DNA from: CAIUGU01 sp031398625
Lineage (GTDB): Bacteria > Pseudomonadota > Gammaproteobacteria > Steroidobacterales > Steroidobacteraceae
Direction: 5' to 3'
NCBI GenBank assembly: GCA_031398625.1
Contig: JANNNQ010000301.1
Span: forward strand, 1 to 13,176
DNA: 13,176 nt
Both the position numbers and the translations under genes were made by a program. The notes under the pieces are model-generated. The model searched no databases and was not told where the DNA came from. It saw only the letters and a list, made by a program, of their open reading frames with translations. Positions 1-5,427 of the stretch are shown piece after piece. Every line of letters starts with the position of its first letter. The first letter of the stretch is position 1.

Positions 1-310
1 CACATCTGCGCGAGCTTCTGGCGCATGACGGGGTCCTGGGTCACGGGGACGCCGTTCTTCCTGGTATGGCGCGCCAGCTCGACGAGGGCGTCGAGGGCGA
101 TGCGCAGGCGCACCTGGATGCCGAAGCCGAGCGCCAGCCGCTCGTACATGAGCGTGGTGAGGCCGACGGCCCAGCCATTGTTCAGGCCGCCCAGGATCTG
201 CGACTCGTGGACGCGCACGTTGTCGAAGTACACCTCGTTGAACTCCGCGTCGCCGGTGCCGATGCCCTCGTTGTCATGGCCGAAAGCTTCCTGGCGCACG
301 GTCCAATGGA
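1..310 (-). pseudogene. acyl-CoA dehydrogenase, internal fragment
   Basis: On the minus strand this stretch reads without a stop as the middle of an acyl-CoA dehydrogenase, a flavoenzyme that introduces the alpha-beta double bond in acyl-CoA thioesters. The recognisable part is GDAEFNEVYFDNVRV, followed by a GWAVGLTTLMYERL segment. These match the end of the beta-domain and the start of the C-terminal helical domain in this family. The gene continues past the left edge. Its upstream part, including the N-terminal helical domain, is missing: around 300-320 the reading runs into an unrelated HNH endonuclease gene on the other strand. I cannot place the breakpoint to the base, because both proteins can be read plausibly through about 295-320. 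Codon use is GC-rich like the core genes at the right of the window. The family call is fairly safe; the substrate cannot be said. An assembly chimera is an alternative to a real truncation. Confidence 0.72.
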
Positions 311-959
311 ACTCTTGGGTGGCGATCGGTATCAGATCGTGGTTCATGTATCAGAGGAAACCCTGAAACACGGTCATCCGGGCTGCTGTGAGCTGGATGA
401 GGGTCCCGGTCTCGCCGCCGAAACCGCCCGGCGCATCGCTTGCGACTCCAGTGTCGTGAAGATTTCGGAAGACGAAGACGGCAACCCGCTCGATATTGGG
501 CGAAAGAGCCGGTCCATCCCACCTGCCTTGAGAAGAGCCCTCAAGTCACGAGATAAGGGCTGTCGCTTCCCGGGCTGCACGAACACGAAGTATGTCGACC
601 ACCACCATATCCACCACTGGGCCGACGGCGGCGAGACGAGCGCGGAGAACCTGGTCAGCCTGTGCCGGTTTCATCATCGGCTGGTGCATGAGGGAGGGTT
701 CGAGGTCAGACAAAGCAGGGCGCTGGGTTCTGTTCAGAGCGGTCTCTCGTTCTGCAGGCCCGACGGCTCGATCATTGATAACGTTGCTCCAATACTCACT
801 GGCCAACGGACACTGCTGACCGACCAGCACGAACGGCAGGGCTCGAAGATCGGACCGAGAACCGCTGTCACCCTGTGGCAAGGCGAGGGGATGGACTATG
901 GGCTGGGAGTGGAAGGACTGTTGTGGAAGTGGAGGAAGGGACGAACTCGTGCTGTATAA
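306..959 (+). pseudogene. DUF222/13E12-type HNH endonuclease, 5'-truncated
   Basis: The translation from the ATG at 306 (217 aa) matches the C-terminal half of the DUF222-HNH (13E12 repeat) family. It has GGDRYQIVVHV at residues 5-15, an IPPALRRAL segment at 71-79, and then the HNH zinc/catalytic core: C86, C91, VDHHHIHHW at 97-105, GGET, C120 and HH at 123-124. The natural C-terminal segment (an IGPRTAV element, then GMDYGLGVEGLL) is also present, so the 3' end looks intact. The usual N-terminal DUF222 domain of about 200 residues is missing. The open frame extends upstream to 66, but those residues are antisense to the acyl-CoA dehydrogenase and are not real. No Shine-Dalgarno sequence precedes 306. 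It may still make a free HNH domain, but a dead fragment is more likely. The stop codon (957-959) lies in the left arm of a possible attC at 954. Confidence 0.75.
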
Positions 960-1039
960 CGTCCAGGATGATTTGCGGGCATTGCGCGCACCCGTTTCCG
1001 TCAAATCAATAACCTCCCCGACTGACAACCATGTTATAC
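954..1039 (+). other. possible degenerate attC site (attC0)
   Basis: GTATAAC at 954-960 and GTTATAC at 1033-1039 are exact inverted complements, and similarity extends a few bases on each side (GC.GTATAAC.T in both arms). They resemble the R'' and R' ends of an attC, and the size (86 bp) fits. However, I cannot find a convincing L''/L' inner pair, so this may be a decayed attC or chance. It sits where the 3' attC of an element before the first recognisable cassette would be expected. Confidence 0.3.
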
Positions 1040-1090
1040 GGCGGTTGTGCTGTGTTTGGAACGCGGCGTTTAGGCGGTACAGATAGAGTT

Positions 1091-1579
1091 ATGCGTGAGA
1101 CTGAAGGAATCGAAGGCTTCGATTTCTGTGCTTCTGAGCACGTAACCTTCCTTGGCGGATACTTCGACGCAGTTGGGCGGAGCCTGACTACGAGTGAGAA
1201 AATCTGGGCGCTCACTGCACGCGACGGTGATGCGGCACTCGACAACTTAGTTCTCGATACCAGGATACGTGCGCGTTCATTGATCGAGAATTGGAGCCGC
1301 GAGTTCGGATCGGTGGTCGAAAACTTCCTGGGCATCGATCAGCGTGGTCGACTTGGTTTCTATCTGATTGATTACGTCTGCTGGTTTAAGGAATTCACCA
1401 AGAACGCCGAATGCTTCAAGCTTGAGTGCGATCCGATTGGCTCGGCGTCGCTTGGCCAGGCTGTTTACTTGCTGCAACCTGAAAGCGGAGATCGTGTCTT
1501 GCTGCTATTCCAACTGCTAGATAAGACGCATAACAAGCGGTTCCAGCCGATCGGGCGCGAAAACGCGCCCTCCGGCTGA
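1091..1579 (+). CDS. integron cassette protein, unknown function (162 aa)
   Basis: I do not recognise this protein. It is 162 aa, soluble-looking and acidic towards the N-terminus, with no signal peptide or membrane segment. The middle holds a mixed helical region with an aromatic patch (GFYLIDYVCWF at about residues 87-97) and three cysteines. The ATG at 1091 is preferred over the one at 1031, because the first 20 codons of the longer frame lie in the intergenic inverted-repeat zone. The start overlaps GTTATGC (1088-1094), itself an attC R'-like heptamer, so the cassette boundary may lie at the start codon. The last codons (NKRFQPIGRENAPSG) are encoded by the attC at 1528-1594 and the stop is inside its L' box, as is usual in such arrays. 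The gene is clearly less GC-rich than the core genes. Real gene: likely; function: unknown. Confidence 0.7.
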   Translation: MRETEGIEGFDFCASEHVTFLGGYFDAVGRSLTTSEKIWALTARDGDAALDNLVLDTRIRARSLIENWSREFGSVVENFLGIDQRGRLGFYLIDYVCWFKEFTKNAECFKLECDPIGSASLGQAVYLLQPESGDRVLLLFQLLDKTHNKRFQPIGRENAPSG

Positions 1580-1594
1580 ACCGAGTCGTTGAGC
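1528..1594 (+). other. attC recombination site 1
   Basis: R'' GCATAAC (1528-1534) and R' GTTGAGC (1588-1594) enclose a pairing L''/L'. The L'' GCGGTTCCAGCCG (1537-1549) pairs with L' CGGCTGAACCG (1573-1583) with one unpaired C in L'', which is the extrahelical-base hallmark of attC sites. The centre is a second perfect hairpin, GGGCGCG-AAAA-CGCGCCC. Predicted cut is between G1588 and T1589. Length is 67 bp, within the usual range. Confidence 0.88.
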
Positions 1595-1597
1595 GAC

Positions 1598-2344
1598 ATG
1601 ACCGATCGTTGGGCGCTGTACGTGGACGTTGAGGGCTTCGGTTCCAAGTGGAACGAAACGACGATGGACGCGTTCCGAGGAATCAATACCTTAATGGAGT
1701 GCATATTCAAGATCGGAACTCGGTGCTATCCGGAGCCGCCAGAGCGGATTTTCGCGCATCAGTTTGGGGATGGATTCTTGGTGGCGAGTGACTTTCACGA
1801 GAGCGCGTTGGATCGCGCCGTCCTAGTCGGAGTCGCTCTTCTACGTCAAATGCTGGCCATCGGGGAGACGGCGAAGTGCGCCATTGATGAAGGAGAAATC
1901 TCAGATATCGCAAACTGCTACCCGGACGCAATAAGGACTCAGTACAACCAAGGCCACATTTCGCTCGGTGCAGGTTTGATGACAATTACGCCCATCATGG
2001 GATCTGGATTGATTCGGACATCCTCCCTACACAAGAAGGTAAGTGGTCCACTGCTCATCATGCGTAGGGCTCTTGGTGGACGCCTGTCAGCGACGTTTAT
2101 GTGCACCGACGTTCCGGAAACTGATCTCATGTCGATAAACTGGTTGCAAGGCGAGCCCGCGGGTCTCGACATGCTGCAGATGCAGGCATCTCTCCCGCAT
2201 GTTGGCGAATTAGAGCGTCTCGCTCAGCTGCGACAGTACATTGTCAATAGCCAAGGATTGAGCTTGAAGTGGCGGTCTAATGCTGAGAGGTTCCTGCTTA
2301 CTCGTGTCGCCCAACAACCGCATGCAGCGAGCGGGTCACGATAA
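1598..2344 (+). CDS. cassette protein with class III nucleotidyl-cyclase-like motifs
   Basis: This 248-aa protein shows the two acidic motifs expected of a class III nucleotidyl cyclase fold. A hydrophobic strand ends in LYVDVEGFGSKW (Asp10, compare the D-x-x-GF of cyclases), and 48 residues later there is a GDGFLVAS turn (Asp58, compare GD-G/A-F-L). The spacing resembles that of the two metal-binding aspartates in cyclases (44 in mammalian adenylyl cyclase). A KCAIDEGEI element at 93-101 sits where cyclases have their G-I-x-x-G-E strand. The base-selecting residues of typical adenylyl or guanylyl cyclases are not obvious, so it may be divergent or non-catalytic. No membrane segment is seen. 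The start is ATG 1598; TTG 1589 lies inside the R' box of the preceding attC and is less likely. The C-terminus (AQQPHAASGSR) is encoded by attC2. The fold assignment is inference from motifs; a real CDS is well supported. Confidence 0.65.
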   Translation: MTDRWALYVDVEGFGSKWNETTMDAFRGINTLMECIFKIGTRCYPEPPERIFAHQFGDGFLVASDFHESALDRAVLVGVALLRQMLAIGETAKCAIDEGEISDIANCYPDAIRTQYNQGHISLGAGLMTITPIMGSGLIRTSSLHKKVSGPLLIMRRALGGRLSATFMCTDVPETDLMSINWLQGEPAGLDMLQMQASLPHVGELERLAQLRQYIVNSQGLSLKWRSNAERFLLTRVAQQPHAASGSR

Positions 2345-2434
2345 AGTGCACGCGCCCGACCGTCACCTCAGGTTGAAAGTCAGCGGTTGTGCGCTTCAAG
2401 TTCGGCGCGCCGTCACTGATGCGGACCGTTGGCC
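2309..2434 (+). other. attC recombination site 2 (long, 126 bp)
   Basis: R'' GCCCAAC (2309-2315) pairs with R' GTTGGCC (2428-2434) with one mismatch. L'' CCGCATGCAGCGA (2318-2330) pairs with TCACTGATGCGG (2413-2424) leaving a single extrahelical G at 2324 and one mismatch. The site is nearly twice as long as its neighbours because of a large central loop. A decoy GTTGTGC at 2386-2392 also resembles R' but has no matching L'. The stop codon of the upstream gene (2342-2344) is inside the site. Confidence 0.8.
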
Positions 2435-2440
2435 TTCAGC

Positions 2441-2908
2441 GTGAAAAGCGCAACACTGGTACTCATTGTGGTGGTTGCCATAGCCGCATTCTTATGGTGG
2501 CGGGCACGTTCTCCGCTCATGCCCGAATCTCAATTTGTAGTGGGGTTTGATGCTGATGCAATTACGGTTGTCGCCCCGAATGGCGAGACGCAGTCAGTTC
2601 TGTGGAAAGATCTGACTAGGGTCGGAATCAGAACAACGGACGATGGCCCGGCACAACCTGACGTCTTTTGGGGTTTTCACACCGGCGCGGAGAAAGCGGC
2701 CCTAGTATTTCCTGGTGGCTCCACCGGCGAACAAGAGATCCTGGCCGCAATGGAATCGCGCCTGCCTGGTTTTGACGACGAGCAAGTGATCAAAGCTATG
2801 GGGTCCACATCGAATGCGTACTTTCTGCTTTGGGAGCTGATCGCCGAGCGGCCCAACCAACCGTTGCAGCCGACCGCGCCCACAAGCGGCGCTCCGGCTG
2901 AACGGTAG
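2441..2908 (+). CDS. cassette-encoded membrane-anchored conserved hypothetical protein
   Basis: The 155-aa protein starts with an uncleaved-looking transmembrane segment (ATLVLIVVVAIAAFLWW, residues 4-20) followed by a basic stop-transfer (RAR). A soluble beta-rich domain of about 110 residues follows. Its signature TTDDGPAQPDVFWGF at about 66-80 and PGFDDEQVIKAM at about 111-122 remind me of a widespread uncharacterised family of small proteins with TTD-GP, DVFW, PGFD and W near the end. I know no function for it. The start chosen is GTG 2441; the in-frame TTG at 2429 lies inside the attC2 R' box. Neither has a clear ribosome site. The C-terminal tail NQPLQPTAPTSGAPAER is encoded by attC3, and the stop falls between L' and R'. 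It may be anchored in the inner membrane with the domain cytoplasmic (positive-inside rule, inference). Confidence 0.72.
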   Translation: MKSATLVLIVVVAIAAFLWWRARSPLMPESQFVVGFDADAITVVAPNGETQSVLWKDLTRVGIRTTDDGPAQPDVFWGFHTGAEKAALVFPGGSTGEQEILAAMESRLPGFDDEQVIKAMGSTSNAYFLLWELIAERPNQPLQPTAPTSGAPAER

Positions 2909-2917
2909 CGGTTGGAT
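2851..2917 (+). other. attC recombination site 3
   Basis: This is the clearest attC of the array. R'' GCCCAAC (2851-2857) and R' GTTGGAT (2911-2917, a perfect GTTRRRY) flank the inner boxes. L'' ACCGTTGCAGCCG pairs with L' CGGCTGAACGGT with one extrahelical G at 2866 and otherwise perfect complementarity over 12 bp. Length is 67 bp. Predicted cut is between 2911 and 2912. Confidence 0.92.
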
Positions 2918-2924
2918 AGCTCCG

Positions 2925-3302
2925 ATGGGAATGCCGCTGCCTCCGTCGAGGCCACTAAGCCAAAATCAGCTCCGATTGCGCTCCGGGATTGCACGGGTGG
3001 GCATGATAGCGGCCTGGGTCGTTATAGCCATGTTGATTTATGCAAACTTCGATCAGTCCCTGATCGACAATGCCCCCGGTGTGTTCTATTTCGTTGCGAA
3101 TCTGTTCTTCGCCGTATTCTTTGTTCTTTGGATCATGATGTGGCTTGAGTTTTTTCGCGAACCGCCTGTAAAGCATCGAGTCGTGTGGGCTCTTCTGTTG
3201 CTACCTGGGCCAATACCAGGGGCGCTTCTCTTCTACTATAAAATCTGGAAACTTCGGCTCAAAGATCAGTTCCCAAATAAAACAGTTGAGCCGACGTGGT
3301 GA
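2925..3302 (+). CDS. cassette-encoded small integral membrane protein (three TM)
   Basis: The 125-aa protein has a polar basic N-terminus, then three predicted membrane spans: residues 23-41 (GMIAAWVVIAMLIYANF), 52-74 (an aromatic-rich span with FFAVFFVLW) and 86-106 (VVWALLLLPGPIPGALLFYY, with a kinking PGPIP motif). It ends in a basic KIWKLRLKD stretch that should lie in the cytoplasm. The last residues (NKTVEPTW) are attC-encoded, and the stop is inside attC4. I recognise no family. The ATG at 2925 is 13 bp after the cassette junction; the second in-frame ATG at 2931 is also possible. It follows a cassette encoding a single-span protein and one with cyclase-like motifs, but cassettes shuffle, so adjacency is weak evidence of a shared role. 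Confidence 0.72.
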   Translation: MGMPLPPSRPLSQNQLRLRSGIARVGMIAAWVVIAMLIYANFDQSLIDNAPGVFYFVANLFFAVFFVLWIMMWLEFFREPPVKHRVVWALLLLPGPIPGALLFYYKIWKLRLKDQFPNKTVEPTW

Positions 3303-3354
3303 AACGTATGGGCCCTTCTATTTCCTTTTCTCGCCTCGCGGCTCATTGTTGGCA
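3271..3354 (+). other. attC recombination site 4
   Basis: R' is GTTGGCA (3348-3354). The best R'' is TCCCAAA (3271-3277), which is degenerate: 5 of 7 bases match the R' complement. L'' CAGTTGAGCCG (3283-3293) pairs with L' CGGCTCATTG-type sequence (3339-3348) as TGAGCCG/CGGCTCA, with an extra base on the L'' side as expected. Length is 84 bp. The poor R'' may lower recombination activity. Confidence 0.72.
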
Positions 3355-3376
3355 ATAGGACGCATCGGCTGGCATC

Positions 3377-4102
3377 GTGTCACTTCGGCCACCTCCAGGG
3401 CGTTGCGTTCACTGTCTCGTTCACCACGAGAAGCTCACGTGGGACCACGTTTTCCCTGTAGCTTGGTATCCAGACTCGACGCCGGAGGGCACGGAAAAGT
3501 GGAAGATTCCCTCATGCCAAAAGTGCAATTCCTCGCATGGAGTAACTGAGAACTTGCTGATGAGCAGGATTGGACTTTGTCTTGATCCGACCTCCCGGGC
3601 AGGCGCGGGAGTTACCTTAAGGGCTATGCGTTCGATGGATCCCCGTTCCGGCAAGAATGCGCGAGATGCCGGTGCGCGGGCAGGAAAGCAGAAGAGCCTC
3701 ATGGAGCAGGTTGCCCTTCTAAGCAAGCAAGACATTCCTGAGCACTCCATATATCCCGGGTTTGGCCGACCGCAGGATCAGCCCCGACAGGAACAAGTAG
3801 CGATACCGGTTCCAAAGCGGGCCATTGATCGACTTACGGATAAAATTGTGAGGGGCCTCACCTACCTTGAAGATGGGAGGTTCATTGAAGATACCCATGT
3901 CATCGAATGCGGTCCACTGCACGAAACGTCGGCGTCTGAGCTTCGAGAGACATTCGCGAAGTTTGGTAAGTTGTACGAGCGCAAGCCCGGACTATCGGTC
4001 GACCGATGCGTTACACCCGAGGACGGGGTTTCATCTATGTACCGCATCGAAATCTGGGGGCAGTTCCGCGTCTACGCTTTTGTTGTCCAAGAACCTCGTT
4101 GA
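3377..4102 (+). CDS. HNH-family endonuclease in or after the cassette array
   Basis: This 241-aa protein has an N-terminal HNH zinc-finger nuclease module: CVHC at residues 10-13, LTWDHVFPVAWYP at 20-32 with the D23-H24 pair as the likely catalytic start of the beta-beta-alpha-metal fold, and CQKCNSSHG at 47-55. N59 is a candidate final HNH residue. Two CxxC knuckles fit a structural zinc. The DHVFP-x-WYP and KW-x-x-P-x-C-x-x-CN pattern is one I associate with uncharacterised bacterial HNH proteins. The remaining roughly 170 residues have no recognised motif and may bind DNA or a partner. The start is GTG 3377, 28 bp after the junction of attC4; there is no strong ribosome site and no better ATG in frame. 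Unlike the four genes before it, no attC is found over its stop codon. A role in restricting foreign DNA is possible but is inference. Confidence 0.75.
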   Translation: MSLRPPPGRCVHCLVHHEKLTWDHVFPVAWYPDSTPEGTEKWKIPSCQKCNSSHGVTENLLMSRIGLCLDPTSRAGAGVTLRAMRSMDPRSGKNARDAGARAGKQKSLMEQVALLSKQDIPEHSIYPGFGRPQDQPRQEQVAIPVPKRAIDRLTDKIVRGLTYLEDGRFIEDTHVIECGPLHETSASELRETFAKFGKLYERKPGLSVDRCVTPEDGVSSMYRIEIWGQFRVYAFVVQEPR

Positions 4103-4141
4103 TTATCTGCCAAGCACATCGCTTGATGCGGTGCCTGAGAG

Positions 4142-4159
4142 ATGAGGTACCAACCTCAT
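4142..4159. repeat. perfect 7-bp stem-loop
   Basis: ATGAGGT-ACCA-ACCTCAT is a perfect hairpin with a 4-base loop, between the HNH gene and the kinase-like gene. There is no following T-run, so it is a poor terminator. It covers the longer possible start (4142) of the downstream frame and could be an operator, an RNA stem or chance. Confidence 0.4.
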
Positions 4160-4183
4160 GAAGATTGTTCAGCAACGAAGCCA

Positions 4184-4729
4184 ATGCGCATTCTGATTTC
4201 TGGCGGTCCCGGCTCAGGTTGCACGTCGACGGCTGCTGCGGTTGGTGCCGCTCTCGATTTGCCAGTCTTTGATTCGGATTCGTTCTTTCATAAGTCCACC
4301 GAGCCGCCCTTTCAGCAACAGTACAGTCTTGAAGAGCGGCGCGATCTTGTGAGGACAGCTCTCTCAGAAAAGGAAAAATGGATCTTGAGTGGCTCAATAG
4401 CCACATGGGCCTTACCCGACTTTGACCCTACACACGGTGTATTTCTGGAGATTCCCCGTGAAGAGCGGATGAAAAGACTTGAGCAACGCCAGAGAAATCA
4501 ATTCGGACCAAGGATTGATCCTGGAGGTGACTTGGCGAAGGAGCACGTTTCATTCCTTGAGTGGGCGGATGGTTACGAAAGCCGAACGGAGATAGGAAGG
4601 AATCTGGCAACTGACCGGACTTTTCTGGAATCGAGATGCGACCACTTCATGATTGTTAATGAAAACACGCCGTTCCAGAAATTGGTGGCGAGAGTAATCA
4701 AATTCCTAAGCGAAACGTCGCGGGTGTAA
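4184..4729 (+). CDS. P-loop kinase-like protein (adenylate-kinase/cytidylate-kinase-like)
   Basis: This 181-aa protein begins with a beta-strand and P-loop, MRILISGGPGSGCTST, followed by DLPVFDSDSFF (residues 27-37), where nucleotide kinases position the substrate. It has a hydrophobic strand (HGVFLEIP) and an arginine-rich lid-like segment (RMKRLEQRQRNQFGPR, about 96-111). This order matches small adenylate-kinase-like nucleotide kinases. The Walker A lysine is replaced by cysteine (G-x4-G-C-T); related proteins with GSGTTT loops exist in this group, so the change need not mean inactivity. The start at 4184 places the P-loop at the N-terminus as usual. The in-frame ATG at 4142 would add 14 residues and falls in a hairpin. 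No attC follows, so it is unclear whether this was a cassette, although its base composition is like the cassettes. The substrate is unknown. Confidence 0.75.
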   Translation: MRILISGGPGSGCTSTAAAVGAALDLPVFDSDSFFHKSTEPPFQQQYSLEERRDLVRTALSEKEKWILSGSIATWALPDFDPTHGVFLEIPREERMKRLEQRQRNQFGPRIDPGGDLAKEHVSFLEWADGYESRTEIGRNLATDRTFLESRCDHFMIVNENTPFQKLVARVIKFLSETSRV

Positions 4730-4761
4730 ACGGTGCGAATCAAGCTCGGCACTGCCCGGCG

Positions 4762-4930
4762 CTAACTTACTTCCCGAATCCGGAAAGTCCGGCCCTTGAT
4801 TTCTCCGGAGCGAAGTCGCTGCAACGCCTGGCTGTGCAGGCTTCGCTTGATGGCAACGTACGTGCGGGTCGTAAACACGTCGATCTTGCCGATCGCGCTC
4901 GCCGGCAAACCGGCATCGCCGGTGAGTGTG
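4762..4930 (-). pseudogene. dbpA 3'-end fragment (diverged direct repeat)
   Basis: Read on the minus strand, this encodes 54 residues ending in RTFRIREVS and a TAG stop. They match the last 54 residues of the intact dbpA (5714-7084) at 49 of 54 positions. Aligned by eye, the DNA of the two copies differs at about 16 of 166 positions, without indels. More than half of the base changes are silent, so the fragment diverged while part of a working gene. Similarity stops abruptly upstream of the CTCACCGG point (about 4928), and the rest of the helicase is absent. Both copies face the same way and bracket vapBC. This looks like the displaced or imported end of another dbpA allele. The interval up to the vapC stop (4931-5025) holds nothing I recognise. 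Confidence 0.88.
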
Positions 4931-5025
4931 AACGAGCGGTGCCCGAGCGCGGGTTCGGGGTTGTAGTCGCAACGTTCTGCAGTCCGGACCTCTATCGATG
5001 CGGGATCGCGGCCGCCGATGGCAGT

Positions 5026-5427
5026 TCACCGTCTCCGCGGCGTGATGAAATCGCACGTTGGACCTTTCGCCTTGGCCAGCTTTTCATCCAACGTGGCAAG
5101 CGGCAGGTTCAGTGCTTCAGCCACGGCGACATACCAGGCATCGTAGGCAGTCAGGTTGTGGCGCAGCTCCCAGACGCGCTCCCCGAACGGGTCAAAAGAA
5201 AACAACTCCAGATTGAGTAACATCAGGTCCTCATGGGCCGCATTCGCCTCGGCGGTCGTGATCTCCTTGGCTCGTTCGAGTCTACGGAGAATATTGACTG
5301 CTTCTACGCGGGCGAGCTCGGGAGCATGGAGTGAGCCGGCAGCGATCACTCCTTCAGCCCATTCTCCATTCTCGCCGGAATCCACCAGGGCAGCCACGAG
5401 CACGGAAGCGTCAATGACGGTACTCAA
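5026..5427 (-). CDS. vapC: VapC-family PIN-domain toxin
   Basis: This 133-aa PIN-domain ribonuclease is expected to cleave RNA and to be neutralised by the antitoxin encoded just upstream. All four PIN acidic positions are visible: D6 in VIDASVLVAAL, E42 in the ELARVEAVNILRR helix, D96 in TAYDAWYVAVAE, and D114 in LATLDEKL. Length is normal for VapC. The start is TTG at 5427, because the frame begins STVIDAS immediately after it and no ATG is available. It overlaps the vapB stop by four bases (TTGA), implying translational coupling. The pair is read in the same direction as dbpA and lies between the two copies of the dbpA 3' end. The target RNA cannot be told from sequence. Confidence 0.92.
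   Translation of the reverse strand: MSTVIDASVLVAALVDSGENGEWAEGVIAAGSLHAPELARVEAVNILRRLERAKEITTAEANAAHEDLMLLNLELFSFDPFGERVWELRHNLTAYDAWYVAVAEALNLPLATLDEKLAKAKGPTCDFITPRRR

Larger units (their letters stand above)
1091..4102 (+). mobile_element. integron cassette array without integrase in window (CALIN-like)
   Basis: At least four gene cassettes are aligned head-to-tail on the plus strand. Each ends in an attC (1528-1594, 2309-2434, 2851-2917, 3271-3354). A further ORF (3377-4102) follows the last attC but has no attC of its own that I can find. Predicted cassette junctions are the G^TT cuts in the R' boxes: 1588/1589, 2428/2429, 2911/2912 and 3348/3349. No tyrosine recombinase of the IntI type, attI or Pc promoter is visible. 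Cassettes are short (437-840 bp), promoterless as far as I can see, and less GC-rich than the flanks. The attC cores (CAGCCG/CGGCTGAAC type) resemble those of Xanthomonas-type chromosomal integrons (family knowledge). Whether an integrase lies elsewhere in the genome cannot be said. Confidence 0.82.

Noticed and set aside
66..305. N-terminal 80 residues of the long plus-strand frame 66-959
   Set aside because: They are antisense to a clear acyl-CoA dehydrogenase segment; the HNH protein proper begins only around 306-321.
2386..2392. GTTGTGC as the R' box of attC2
   Set aside because: It has no L' partner; GTTGGCC at 2428-2434 does, with the extrahelical base in the right place.
4090..4175. 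Possible attC after the HNH cassette gene (GTCCAAG, GTTGATT and GTTCAGC heptamers)
   Set aside because: The heptamers do not pair with each other, and no L''/L' set with an extrahelical base could be built.
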